Assembly: GCF_900605495.1 (NCBI RefSeq) | Contig: NZ_LR027603.1 | Coordinates: 1,303,997 to 1,367,996 of the forward strand | Source: Bacilliculturomica massiliensis | GTDB lineage: Bacteria > Bacillota > Clostridia > Peptostreptococcales > Anaerovoracaceae | Direction: 5' to 3' | DNA: 64,000 bases | Shown here: positions 40,484 to 49,139 of the stretch, in pieces | Numbering within the stretch: position 1 is the stretch's first letter | Layout of the letters: every line of letters begins with the position of its first letter | The notes under the pieces: model-generated | Database searches by the model: none | Told to the model about the DNA's origin: nothing | The model's input: the letters and a program-made list of their open reading frames with translations, nothing else | Program-made: the position numbers and the translations under genes

Positions 40484-41188
40484 ATGAAAACAGATCAGAT
40501 CAAAGTGGTCACCTGCGCGGAGATGAAGGCCATCGAGCGTGCGGCCAACGAGGGCAGTCTGTCCTATTATCAGATGATGGAAAACGCCGGCACAGCCGCC
40601 GCAGGGGTCATCGCAGCCGGCTGCCCGGAATGTCCGGGATCTGCGGAGCCGGAGGAACGGGACGGGATGCCCCACGTCTCCGGAACGCAGATCGTCATTT
40701 TCTGCGGCAAGGGCAACAACGGCGGAGACGGCTACGTGGCCGCGCGCAGACTGTATCAAGCCGGCGCGGAGGTCACGGTCCTGACGGCGGAGGGACCCGC
40801 CGGGACAGAAGACGCCATGAAAAACGCAGAGCTGGTCCGGGCCCTGAATATTTCCGTATTCGATCCCGCCGCCTGCCCTGAGCCGCTTTCCCATCTTCTC
40901 TCCCAGGCCGACATTATCGTGGATGCCATCTACGGCACCGGCTTCCATGGGGAGCTTGCCGGATCGGTCCGCCGGTTCACCGAGGAGATAAACAGACAAA
41001 AATCCAGAGCACTCATCTATGCTCTGGATATTCCCTCCGGATTGTCCGGCGATTCCGGGCAGGCCGCCGAGGGCGCTGTGCGGGCACACCGCACCATCGT
41101 CTTCCACCGGCTGAAGCCGGTCCACGTAAAGCCGGAAGCCGGGGAATACTGCGGCGAGATCACCACTGTGGGGATCGGGATCGACTGA
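40484..41188 (+). CDS. nnrE: NAD(P)H-hydrate epimerase (YjeF N-terminal domain)
   Basis: 234-residue stand-alone epimerase that repairs R-NAD(P)HX. The core has GKGNNGGDGYVAARRL and VDAIYGTGFHGELAG, with ALDIPSGLSGDSG near the C-terminus, all diagnostic of the YjeF_N fold. GGAGG lies 7 nt before the ATG. The dehydratase domain (NnrD) is not fused, unlike many bacterial versions, and is not in this window. Confidence 0.93.
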   Translation: MKTDQIKVVTCAEMKAIERAANEGSLSYYQMMENAGTAAAGVIAAGCPECPGSAEPEERDGMPHVSGTQIVIFCGKGNNGGDGYVAARRLYQAGAEVTVLTAEGPAGTEDAMKNAELVRALNISVFDPAACPEPLSHLLSQADIIVDAIYGTGFHGELAGSVRRFTEEINRQKSRALIYALDIPSGLSGDSGQAAEGAVRAHRTIVFHRLKPVHVKPEAGEYCGEITTVGIGID

Positions 41189-41226
41189 TCCCTCCCCCTC
41201 CGGTCGTGCACGGTCTGTGCACTGCG

Positions 41227-41243
41227 CGATCGTTGCACGATCG
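41227..41243. repeat. Short palindrome between convergent genes
   Basis: CGATCGT-TGC-ACGATCG, a perfect 7-bp dyad, lies in a 150-bp gap between nnrE and the C_GC-type gene. GC-rich, no T-run. The role is unknown. Confidence 0.5.
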
Positions 41244-41338
41244 TCGGCCCGTCTCCGCCCGGCTGCGACCGTCCCGCGGCGGTCGGAACGTCCCAAGGCG
41301 GCAGGCGATCCAATGGACGGGCCTTCCCCTCTTGCGGC

Positions 41339-41740
41339 CTAAAAGTAATCCGCTATAATGCGGCAGGCGTCTTCGATGCAGCCGTCGCAGGTCCGCAGCA
41401 CCGGGTCTCCGGTCAGTCCCTTGATCACCTTGCAGATCGATGAGGTATTCATCTCTTCAAACTTCGCAGTCAGCTCTTTTGCCACCTTGTAAGTCGCCGC
41501 TTTCGTGGGCTTTTCCAAAAGCTCTCCGCCGCTGTTTTTCGCCCCGTTCAATATGAGCATGCCGGATACGGCTCCGCAGGTGCTCTGCATGCCTCCCATA
41601 CCCGCTCCAAAACTCTCTGATACGATAAAGGCCGTCTTCTCGTCCAGCCCAAACAGGTCCGCGTACGCGCAGACCACCGCCTGCGAACAGTTGTACCCCT
41701 TGTGATGCAGTTCTACCGCCTTCTCGCTTCTGTTTTCCAT
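41339..41740 (-). CDS. C_GCAxxG_C_C family Cys-rich redox protein
   Basis: 133 residues (ATG at 41740, AAGGAG 9 nt upstream). The conserved cysteines appear in HHKGYNCSQAVVCAYAD, GGMQSTCGAVSGML and LRTCDGCIEDACRI, the pattern of this widespread anaerobe family (also called the C-GCAxxG-C-C protein). Members are thought to bind a metal or act in redox chemistry; no activity is proven for this one. Confidence 0.88.
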   Translation of the reverse strand: MENRSEKAVELHHKGYNCSQAVVCAYADLFGLDEKTAFIVSESFGAGMGGMQSTCGAVSGMLILNGAKNSGGELLEKPTKAATYKVAKELTAKFEEMNTSSICKVIKGLTGDPVLRTCDGCIEDACRIIADYF

Positions 41741-41837
41741 CTGTATCTTCTCCTTGCGTTTCAATTGGTTTTTCATATATTATACTTCCTTTCACAAGGT
41801 TGTGCAAGGCCGCCGGGAGTCCATACTTCAGGACTGA

Positions 41838-41888
41838 AAAATCGGGGGAGGATGAGGCGCGGGACAGGCCCCATTCTTCCCCCGATCA
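41838..41888 (-). terminator. Terminator after the APC permease gene
   Basis: Minus strand ATCGGGGGAAGAATGGGGCC pairs imperfectly with GGCGCGGGACAGG-flanked CCTCCCCCGAT and ends in TTTTTC, about 30 bp past the permease stop. Confidence 0.7.
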
Positions 41889-41914
41889 ATTATTAGAGCG
41901 GCTAGTCCTTCCGT

Positions 41915-43246
41915 CTATTTCGCTCCGTTGTCCCCGTATTTCTTGTTGAAATAGAAATACAGCGGAATACCTGTGATCGGCACGATCAGCCCCATGACGG
42001 AACCGGATGGATCTTCGATCAGCGAATTGATCAGCAGCCAGGTCGCCCAGAGGAGAGTCAGACCGGGAAGCACCGGGTAGCCCAGGACCTTATACGGTCT
42101 CTTCATATCCGGGCATCTCTTTCTCAGAATGAACAGCGCTAAGATCGCCATGGTATAAAATATGGTCTGAGTAAATACGACCAGAACGGTGATCTGTTCA
42201 AAGGAACCGATAAAAATAACCGCTATGCTGACGATCATCATGGCAAACTGCGCTACCACAGGCGTGTGAAATTTAGGATGGATCGTAGCGAAAACGGCGA
42301 AAAACCTCTTATCCCTTGCCATGGCATAGGTCTCTCTGGGGAAGGCGAGAATGGACCCGTTGGTGGCGCCCAGGATCGAGATCAATATGGCCACGGTGAT
42401 AAAAGCGGCTCCCACCTTTCCAAACAGCAAAACGGACACGCTCGAACCCGGATTTGGATCTGCGGCCATCTCGGACAACGGCAGCAGCTTCATCAGCACA
42501 AAGTTGAACAGAGTGTATATGATGGTTACGCCGCCGATAGCCAGGAACATTGCCTTTGGCAGGTTCCTCTCCGGATCTTTGATCTCTTCCGTGACGAGGG
42601 TCACAGAGCTCCACCCGTCGTACGCCCAAAGCGCGGCCATGACAGCCAGTGCAAAGGTGCTGAAAAAGCTTCTGTCCCCTGCCGCTTCAAAGGTAACCGG
42701 ATTAGCGGCTCCTCCTCCCAGGTGAGAGAGACCAAACACAATGATGACGAAAATCGGCACTAATTTCATCACCATCAGCAGCGACTGAAGCCTGCCGCTG
42801 TTTTTAACGCCCAGCATATTCACCACCGATAACAAAACGATCAGCGCCACGGCCGCCAGCTTGACCCCCATAGCGCTGAGGGGGACAAACACGCTCAAAT
42901 ACGTGGCAAAGCCCAACGCCAAAGCCGAAATGCTGGCAGAACAGCTGATCCAAAAGTCCGTCCAGCCCATCATAAACGCGACCAGGGGGCCGTACGTTCT
43001 TTTCAGATAGACGTAGGCGCCGCCTGCTTCCGGCATGGCCGCTCCCAGTTCCGCGTAGCACAACCCGGCCATCAGGGCGTAGCAGCCGGCAAAGATCCAG
43101 GCGGCCGTGGCGATTCCGATGGAAAATCCCGCCCTTTCAATTACAAAAGAACCTACATAAAATACTCCCGATCCGATCACAATGCCTCCAATGATCGACA
43201 TTGCTCCGAACACTCCGATTTCTTTTTTCAAACCGCTGCCATCCAT
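41915..43246 (-). CDS. APC-family amino acid permease
   Basis: 443 residues with 12 hydrophobic segments, starting GVFGAMSIIGGIVIGSGVFY (TM1 with the unwound GSG motif of APC carriers) and continuing with IATAAWIFAGCYALMAGLCY. Imports amino acids or related compounds by cation coupling. It is 61 bp downstream of the amidohydrolase, and both are probably expressed from the sigma-54 promoter at 44987, suggesting that it takes up the amidohydrolase substrate. Confidence 0.9.
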   Translation of the reverse strand: MDGSGLKKEIGVFGAMSIIGGIVIGSGVFYVGSFVIERAGFSIGIATAAWIFAGCYALMAGLCYAELGAAMPEAGGAYVYLKRTYGPLVAFMMGWTDFWISCSASISALALGFATYLSVFVPLSAMGVKLAAVALIVLLSVVNMLGVKNSGRLQSLLMVMKLVPIFVIIVFGLSHLGGGAANPVTFEAAGDRSFFSTFALAVMAALWAYDGWSSVTLVTEEIKDPERNLPKAMFLAIGGVTIIYTLFNFVLMKLLPLSEMAADPNPGSSVSVLLFGKVGAAFITVAILISILGATNGSILAFPRETYAMARDKRFFAVFATIHPKFHTPVVAQFAMMIVSIAVIFIGSFEQITVLVVFTQTIFYTMAILALFILRKRCPDMKRPYKVLGYPVLPGLTLLWATWLLINSLIEDPSGSVMGLIVPITGIPLYFYFNKKYGDNGAK

Positions 43247-43307
43247 CTTTTTTCCTCCATTTCTTCCTCAGTGATAACCCTGTGACAATTCGATCCACAC
43301 AAGCGGG

Positions 43308-44933
43308 CTAACAGCCGCCGTACACGATCTTCCCATCCACGATGGTCTTCAGCACCCTTGTGTCTGGAAGCGTCTCCGGATCTGCGTTGAAAATATCCTG
43401 GGAGAGCACGACCATATCCGCATACTTCCCGATCTCCAGCGTTCCCTTCACCGTCTCCTCAAAAGTAGCGTAGGCGGAGCCCGAGGTGAACATCCTCACA
43501 GCCTCCTTCACAGTGAGCTTCTGCTCCGGCAGCCACCCCTCTTCCGGCAGACCGTCCCAGTTTTTTCTGGTCACGGCCGCGTAGATCCCGTGAATTGGCT
43601 CAAAGGGTTCTACCGGATTGTCAGAGCCCGCCGCGCAGTGGATCCCTCTTTCGAGAAAAGACTTCCAGTTATACGCGTACTGTCCTCTGTCCCGACCTAC
43701 TCTTTCCTCTACGATATCGATATCGGACATAACGAAGCCCAGTTCCAGTCCCGCCACCAGATCGTATGCCTGAAAACGCTCCAGAATCTCTGGATTCGTG
43801 ATCTGGCAATGATCGATCCCAAACCTGTATTGATTCCCCCTGTCTTCCTTCAATACCTCCTCGTAGGCGTCGATCACCATGTTCAGTGCTCTGTCCCCAA
43901 TGGCGTCGCACACAAACTGACACTTGTTTTCATAAGCCAGACGGACCATCTTTTTCAGCTCCTCTGCGGAAAAATAGATCTCCCCCCGATTCCCAGCCTC
44001 ATCGCTGTAATCTTCGTCCATGGCCGCCGTCCTTCCACCGAGAGAACCGTCGGTATCCGTCTTGCACGGACCGATGCGGAAGAAAGGACTCCCATATCCG
44101 GTTCTGTAGCCCTGATCCAGGATCTTCTGGATATCCCCGGCAGTAGGCAGATACATCATCAGACTGACCCGAACAGGCAGCTCTTTTTCGCTGTCCAGCT
44201 GAAAATACGCCTCCAGCACATCCTCCGGCGTTCCGGCTCTCTTGAGTTCAAAATCGTCGGTCTGAACGGAAGTGATCCCCGCCGCCACGTATGCGCTGCA
44301 GGCGCTTAGGATCGATTCCCTGATTTTTTTCACCCCCAGCTTTGGCAGCTTCCCATAGATCAGGTTGATCGCCTCCCCGGTAAAAATTCCTGTGGGGATT
44401 CCGTGTTCATCCGCGATCGCCGTGCCATGTTCCATTTCAGGCTGCGGCTGAAGCAGATCCAGGAGCTCCAACGCCTTTGTATTGGCAATGCACATCTGCC
44501 CGCAGGTTCTCCCCAGCACGATGGGAATTTCTGAAGATATCTGATCCAGCTGCGACCGCTGCGGTATCTCTTTCACATCGAACAGATTCTGATCCCATCC
44601 CCGGCCTTCTACCCACTGACCGTTATCAATGTGTTCCTTTTTTATGTACAGCTTCACCCTGTCCACCAGCTCCTTCAGACTTTTGCATCCGTCCAGATTC
44701 ACCATCCGCTGACTGTAGCCGTAAGACAAAAGATGCATATGGCTGTCGTTGAAGCCGGGTATCACCGTTGCGCCTTTCAGATCTATGATCCTCGTGTCGT
44801 CCGTCCGCATATCGAGAATGTTGTCGGTGGTGTCCAGGGCTCGTATGATACCGCCGTCAACAGCCACCGCTTCATAGACGTCCTCCGCCTGGTTCATGGC
44901 GTATACTCTGCCGTTTATCAACATCATGTCCAT
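43308..44933 (-). CDS. Amidohydrolase family 3 (YtcJ-like)
   Basis: 541-residue metal-dependent hydrolase. The N-terminal beta-sandwich (MDMMLINGRVYAMNQ) leads into the barrel with the HxH metal motif FNDSHMHLLSYG. Further conserved regions are IGPCKTDTDGSLGGRTAAMD and GIHCAAGSDNPVEP. The family includes N-acyl and exo-amide hydrolases with unknown physiological substrates. The ATG at 44933 has GAAAGGAG upstream; an in-frame extension to 45050 lacks an RBS and crosses the promoter. Controlled by the divergent sigma-54 activator. Confidence 0.9.
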   Translation of the reverse strand: MDMMLINGRVYAMNQAEDVYEAVAVDGGIIRALDTTDNILDMRTDDTRIIDLKGATVIPGFNDSHMHLLSYGYSQRMVNLDGCKSLKELVDRVKLYIKKEHIDNGQWVEGRGWDQNLFDVKEIPQRSQLDQISSEIPIVLGRTCGQMCIANTKALELLDLLQPQPEMEHGTAIADEHGIPTGIFTGEAINLIYGKLPKLGVKKIRESILSACSAYVAAGITSVQTDDFELKRAGTPEDVLEAYFQLDSEKELPVRVSLMMYLPTAGDIQKILDQGYRTGYGSPFFRIGPCKTDTDGSLGGRTAAMDEDYSDEAGNRGEIYFSAEELKKMVRLAYENKCQFVCDAIGDRALNMVIDAYEEVLKEDRGNQYRFGIDHCQITNPEILERFQAYDLVAGLELGFVMSDIDIVEERVGRDRGQYAYNWKSFLERGIHCAAGSDNPVEPFEPIHGIYAAVTRKNWDGLPEEGWLPEQKLTVKEAVRMFTSGSAYATFEETVKGTLEIGKYADMVVLSQDIFNADPETLPDTRVLKTIVDGKIVYGGC

Positions 44934-44986
44934 AATCGTTTCTCCTTTCACTTTCTGGTCCCTGTCTTTTCTGCCTTTAGTCATTC

Positions 44987-45001
44987 GCAACTTCCATGCC
45001 A
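44987..45001 (-). promoter_or_regulatory. Sigma-54 promoter of the amidohydrolase-permease operon
   Basis: Minus strand TGGCATGGAAGTTGC with GG (44999-45000) and GC (44987-44988) 10 nt apart. Predicted start near 44975, about 40 bp before the ATG. Confidence 0.88.
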
Positions 45002-45064
45002 ACTTCAAATATGTTGGAAAATGAGCATTTCCGGCACCTCCCGGCTGCATCCGTCGTCATCATT

Positions 45065-45147
45065 GCCAATTTTTATTCTTTTTTATATGACTTTTCGTCC
45101 TTTTTGCAAAAAATATAGGCATTTTTGATAAAACGCCAACTTTTATT
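45065..45147. promoter_or_regulatory. Direct repeats, candidate activator-binding sites
   Basis: GCCAATTTTTATT (45065-45077) and GCCAACTTTTATT (45135-45147) differ at one base and are 70 bp apart, 65-150 bp upstream of the sigma-54 promoter. The position fits upstream activator sites for the adjacent regulator. Confidence 0.45.
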
Positions 45148-45225
45148 GACTTTTTTTCTTTCATGGACTACCCTGATATCATCGAGAAAGTTAGGATGAT
45201 TCACAGACAGAGGAGGCATCACAAC

Positions 45226-46716
45226 ATGCAGTTTCAGATTGCGGATTTTCTGGGCGAGATAGACAGCGTGATGATTATCGACGAAAACTTTATCATACTG
45301 CACGCCATGCGGATCAATAACCGCATAAAAAACGGCGCCGCGTACACCAGCAACAGCCACGACCGTTACATCAATCAAAGCATATTTGACATTTTCCCGT
45401 CGATCCCCATCGGCGAAAGCTCCTACTCGGAAGCCAGGATCACAAAAAAACCCGTGCTGCGTTACAATCAGCAATACACGGACTGCTACGGCATGGTGTG
45501 CAGAACCAATAATATTACCATACCCTTGCTCCGACAGGGCAAGGTCTGCGGATACGTGGGGCTCTCCAAGGATATCACTAAAGTGGAGACCATTCTGCAG
45601 AAGGAAGACGGCAAAAACTTTTCAGCGGGAAGAAACTTTCACAGACATGAAACGTCGACGACTTTTGAAGATATCATTACCAATAACAAGGATATGCGGA
45701 AAGCCATCTCACTGGCTCAAAAACTGGCGGCCAAGGATACGCCAATCCTTATCTATGGGGAAACGGGAACGGGAAAAGAGCTGTTCGTACAGGCGATCAT
45801 CAATTACAGCAACGTCCCACGCTCAAAAGTGATCACGCAGAACTGCGCGGCCATCCCCGACAGCCTGATCGAATCTGTACTTTTCGGAACGACAAAGGGC
45901 TCCTTCACCGGAGCGGAAACAAAAGAAGGCCTGCTGGAACTGGCGTCGGATGGGATTTTATTTCTCGATGAATTGAATTCCCTTCCCTATCACGTGCAGG
46001 GCAACCTCCTGCGCGTTCTTCAGGAGGGAACCTTTCGGCCCGTAGGCGCGCAGAATGAAAAAAAATCCACGGCCAGGATCATAGCCGCCATGAACATCAA
46101 CCCCAGAGAGGCCATTGAAAAAAGATATTTGAGAGAAGATCTGTTCTACAGGTTCAGCAACAGTCTGGTGAGCCTGACGCCGCTGAAAAACCGTACAGAA
46201 GATATCGATCTGTACCTGGAATACTTTCTGGAAGAGTACAGACAAAAGAACCAGAGGTTCATTTCGGGCTTTTCCGATCAGCTGCGAATGGTGCTCAATG
46301 AATATTCCTGGCCTGGAAACGTCAGAGAACTCAGTCACCTGGTTGAATTTATGGTAACAAACACAGAGGGACAGATCCTGAACGTCTCTGATCTTCCCGC
46401 CTATATGACGGACGCGGTGGAGCATTCTGCGGAACACTCTGCGGGACGCTCCTATGAGAGCCGCAAAATGTCCCGGGACGGCCTTCGTGAGACCTGGAGC
46501 AGGCGGGAAGCGGACAATCGGGACAGGATCGAAGAAATAGGGCTGGACAGGTATATGGAGGAAATGGAAAAAGAGATCATTTCAAACGCTCTTTACGAAT
46601 ACCACGGGAGTATCGTAAATGCCGGAGAATACCTGCGTGTCCCCCGGCAGACGCTTACCTACAAAATGAAAAAATACGATCTTGACCGGGCCTCATTCAA
46701 GCATCCGAAACGATAG
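45226..46716 (+). CDS. Sigma-54-dependent transcriptional activator
   Basis: 496 residues (ATG at 45226 with GAGGAGG about 9 nt upstream; an earlier ATG at 45163 has no RBS). An N-terminal PAS-like sensor (MIIDENFIILHAMRINNRI, about 15-115) is followed by the AAA+ domain: Walker A GETGTGKE, GSFTGA, Walker B GILFLDEL. A C-terminal Fis HTH (SIVNAGEYLRVPRQTLTYKM) completes it. Divergent from the amidohydrolase/permease operon, which has a sigma-54 promoter; almost certainly its activator. It is a different type from the activator at 7513. Confidence 0.93.
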   Translation: MQFQIADFLGEIDSVMIIDENFIILHAMRINNRIKNGAAYTSNSHDRYINQSIFDIFPSIPIGESSYSEARITKKPVLRYNQQYTDCYGMVCRTNNITIPLLRQGKVCGYVGLSKDITKVETILQKEDGKNFSAGRNFHRHETSTTFEDIITNNKDMRKAISLAQKLAAKDTPILIYGETGTGKELFVQAIINYSNVPRSKVITQNCAAIPDSLIESVLFGTTKGSFTGAETKEGLLELASDGILFLDELNSLPYHVQGNLLRVLQEGTFRPVGAQNEKKSTARIIAAMNINPREAIEKRYLREDLFYRFSNSLVSLTPLKNRTEDIDLYLEYFLEEYRQKNQRFISGFSDQLRMVLNEYSWPGNVRELSHLVEFMVTNTEGQILNVSDLPAYMTDAVEHSAEHSAGRSYESRKMSRDGLRETWSRREADNRDRIEEIGLDRYMEEMEKEIISNALYEYHGSIVNAGEYLRVPRQTLTYKMKKYDLDRASFKHPKR

Positions 46717-46724
46717 GCTGAAGC

Positions 46725-47660
46725 TCAGCAGCCTGCCCGGTCATACTCCGACTCGATCTCCCGGATCCTCTGATACAGAAAATCGTTGACCGGCGTGGGC
46801 ACGCCGTACTGCCTGCCGAGCCTGCGAATGGTACCGGAAAACAACTCTACCTCCGTCATCCGATGCGCCTTCGTATCCTGCCGCAGAGAGGGCATGCTCT
46901 CCGGCGCCAGAGCGTCCAGCACGTTCAGCCATTGGGTTATCTCCTCTTCGGTGAGCGTCACGCCCTCGAAGGCGGCTACATCCCGCACTTCGCGCATGGC
47001 TTCTTTCATCAGTTCCCGCTCTTTTCCGGGATGCTGGATCCCTCCGTAATTGGTCTCAAAGACGGCCACTACCTGGTTGACGCCTACGTTCAGCATCAGC
47101 TTGTTCCACAGCTGGTGCATGATATCCTCCGGGACCAGATATGGAATTCTCGTCCTGTCAAACAGATCCGTCACCGCTTTCAGCCGCTCGTCGCGCTCCC
47201 CCGTCCCGGTCCCCACCTGCAAGACCCCTTCGTTTTGATAATAAAAACGATTGCCCTCTTTCATGGCGTCTGTAGCCTGTGCGATGCAGTAAAGAACCTT
47301 TTCGCTGCCGTAGACCGCTGCGATATCCCGCTCGCTTACAATGCCGTTCAGCACGGATATGATCAGCGTATGATCCCCTACTACGTGCTTTACGCTGTCG
47401 ATCGCTTCCTCTAAGGCTGTGTATTTTACAGCAAAGACGACCAGATCCGCCTTCTCCGCCCCGCAGTCGTCCTTATCCACATAACGGAAATCGCATTTCA
47501 CGTCGTTGCAAAAGACCTCATCCTTTTCATAGCGGCGGATCCGATCCCGGTCCGCCACGAAAAACACATTCTCTCTGCCTAACCTTTCCGTAAACTTTTG
47601 TCCGTACACCACGCCCAGCGCCCCCAGACCGATAATGGCCACCTTCTCTATTCTTCTCAT
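46725..47660 (-). CDS. Ketopantoate reductase (PanE/ApbA) family protein
   Basis: 311-residue NAD(P)H-dependent 2-ketoacid reductase. It begins with the Rossmann motif VAIIGLGALGVVYGQ. The catalytic Lys region LWNKLMLNVGVNQV and the C-terminal LRQDTKAHRMTEVELFSGTI are typical. It may be ketopantoate reductase or a paralogue used with the neighbouring amidohydrolase system; it is convergent with the activator gene and only 8 bp away, with no other pantothenate genes nearby. Confidence 0.85.
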   Translation of the reverse strand: MRRIEKVAIIGLGALGVVYGQKFTERLGRENVFFVADRDRIRRYEKDEVFCNDVKCDFRYVDKDDCGAEKADLVVFAVKYTALEEAIDSVKHVVGDHTLIISVLNGIVSERDIAAVYGSEKVLYCIAQATDAMKEGNRFYYQNEGVLQVGTGTGERDERLKAVTDLFDRTRIPYLVPEDIMHQLWNKLMLNVGVNQVVAVFETNYGGIQHPGKERELMKEAMREVRDVAAFEGVTLTEEEITQWLNVLDALAPESMPSLRQDTKAHRMTEVELFSGTIRRLGRQYGVPTPVNDFLYQRIREIESEYDRAGC

Positions 47661-47871
47661 TGTTCCTCTCCCTATCTGTGAAATTGCCGTACTTCCGTTC
47701 CTCTGAGAATTATATTTTACTATCTGCGGGAGCGATTGTCAAAAATGCCCTGCAGCCCGCAAGCGGGCTTTCGATATTTATCTTGTGTTTTTGAACTCGT
47801 GTGGTAAGATGAAAAGGACAAGAAATAAATGTAAGATCAACTTGTTTACACGTTTAAAAGGAGGGATTGAG

Positions 47872-48552
47872 ATGAAATATTCAATTGAAGGGACGCCGCT
47901 TCCCGTGGTGATCTGCGATATGGATCCGGGCGAAGTGATGATCACAGAGCGGGGCTCCATGAGCTGGATGACCCCCAACATGAAGATGGAGACCACCAGC
48001 AACGGGGGCGTGGGAAAAGCCCTGGGCCGCATGTTCGCCGGCGAAGCGCTGTTCCAGAACCGTTATACCGCCCAGGGCGGCCCCGGAAAGATCGCATTCG
48101 CGTCCAGCTTTCCCGGTTCGATCCTGGATTTCGAGATCTCGCCGGGAAACAGCGTCATCGTTCAGAAATCAGGATTCCTCGCGGCGGAATCCACGGTGGA
48201 GCTCTCCGTCTTCTTCCAGAAGAAGCTGGGAGCCGGTCTCTTCGGCGGGGAAGGCTTTATCATGCAGAAACTTTCCGGCAGCGGCATCGCCTTCGTTGAG
48301 ATCGACGGCTATGCCATCGACTACGATCTGGAAGCCGGCGAGTCCATGGTCATCGACACCGGCTATCTGGCCGCCATGACCGAAAGCTGTTCCATGGAGA
48401 TCGTCACCGTTCCCGGGGTAAAGAATATGCTCTTCGGCGGCGAAGGCGTTTTCAATACCGTGGTCAAGGGACCCGGAAAAATCATACTGCAGACACTTCC
48501 CATCAACGCGGTGGCCGGCTCTCTCCGCCCCTTCTTCCCATCTGCAAAATAA
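47872..48552 (+). CDS. AIM24/TIGR00266 family protein
   Basis: 226 residues (ATG at 47872, AGGAGGG upstream). The N-terminus SIEGTPLPVVICDMDPGEVM, then GGEGFIMQKLSGSGIAFVEI and the repeated FGGEG turn, identify the TIGR00266 beta-rich fold. The function of bacterial members is not established. A strong terminator follows. Confidence 0.9.
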   Translation: MKYSIEGTPLPVVICDMDPGEVMITERGSMSWMTPNMKMETTSNGGVGKALGRMFAGEALFQNRYTAQGGPGKIAFASSFPGSILDFEISPGNSVIVQKSGFLAAESTVELSVFFQKKLGAGLFGGEGFIMQKLSGSGIAFVEIDGYAIDYDLEAGESMVIDTGYLAAMTESCSMEIVTVPGVKNMLFGGEGVFNTVVKGPGKIILQTLPINAVAGSLRPFFPSAK

Positions 48553-48593
48553 CCGGAGGAATCAATTCTCATATTTCCTGACCACGATATAAA

Positions 48594-48640
48594 ACGGGAT
48601 GCCCTGGACAGTTTCACTGTCCGGCGGCATCCCGTCTTTT
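48594..48640 (+). terminator. Terminator after the AIM24 gene
   Basis: ACGGGATGCC-CTGGACAG pairs with CTGTCC-GGCGGCATCCCGT around TTTCA and is followed by CTTTTCC. Confidence 0.8.
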
Positions 48641-48727
48641 CCTGTCATCCAGCGACGGCCCGTTCTTTTATCCCCATCGCCTTTCCCGGCCGTCATGAGA
48701 AAGCTCACGGCCGGTCTCCGACTCTGG

Positions 48728-49054
48728 TCACAGCCGCTTCGCTTTTTTTGCCTTTGGGATCGGGAGCTCCTCCCAGGTCAGTTCCGTGAGTCGGGCCAAA
48801 TACTCCGCATCATCCAGTTCCGTGATCAAAAAATACGGTTTAGCTCCCTCATAAGGCGGCGCGTATACCGGATCTCCCAGAAATGCCGCCCCCTTTTCCG
48901 TCGGTTTCACATAGAATTGATTGTCGCATACCAGCGCGAATATTTTTCCCCTGCAGTAAACGCCGTACTCCCCGAACATCTTCCGATAACTGACGCCTTC
49001 CACTTCTCTCAGCTGTTCGCAGAGATATTCCATAAAATCCGGATTTGTTGACAT
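48728..49054 (-). CDS. TfoX N-terminal domain protein
   Basis: 108 residues; EVEGVSYRKMFGEYGVYCRG and YVKPTEKGAAFLG match the TfoX/Sxy N-terminal fold. In enterics TfoX regulates competence, but stand-alone N-terminal domains in Firmicutes have no proven role. GGGAGGACAC precedes the ATG. Confidence 0.88.
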   Translation of the reverse strand: MSTNPDFMEYLCEQLREVEGVSYRKMFGEYGVYCRGKIFALVCDNQFYVKPTEKGAAFLGDPVYAPPYEGAKPYFLITELDDAEYLARLTELTWEELPIPKAKKAKRL

Positions 49055-49139
49055 ATGTGTCCTCCCGTCTCTTCCTCATCCATTACTGCCGTGCTATGCC
49101 GTTATTTTAACAGTAAAAACAGGACAACAGTATGTCATG

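Noticed and set aside
47730-47750. Possible sigma-54 site upstream of the ketopantoate-reductase gene
   Set aside because: The GC/GG elements are wrongly spaced (GTCAAAAATGCC) and lack the TTGC half.
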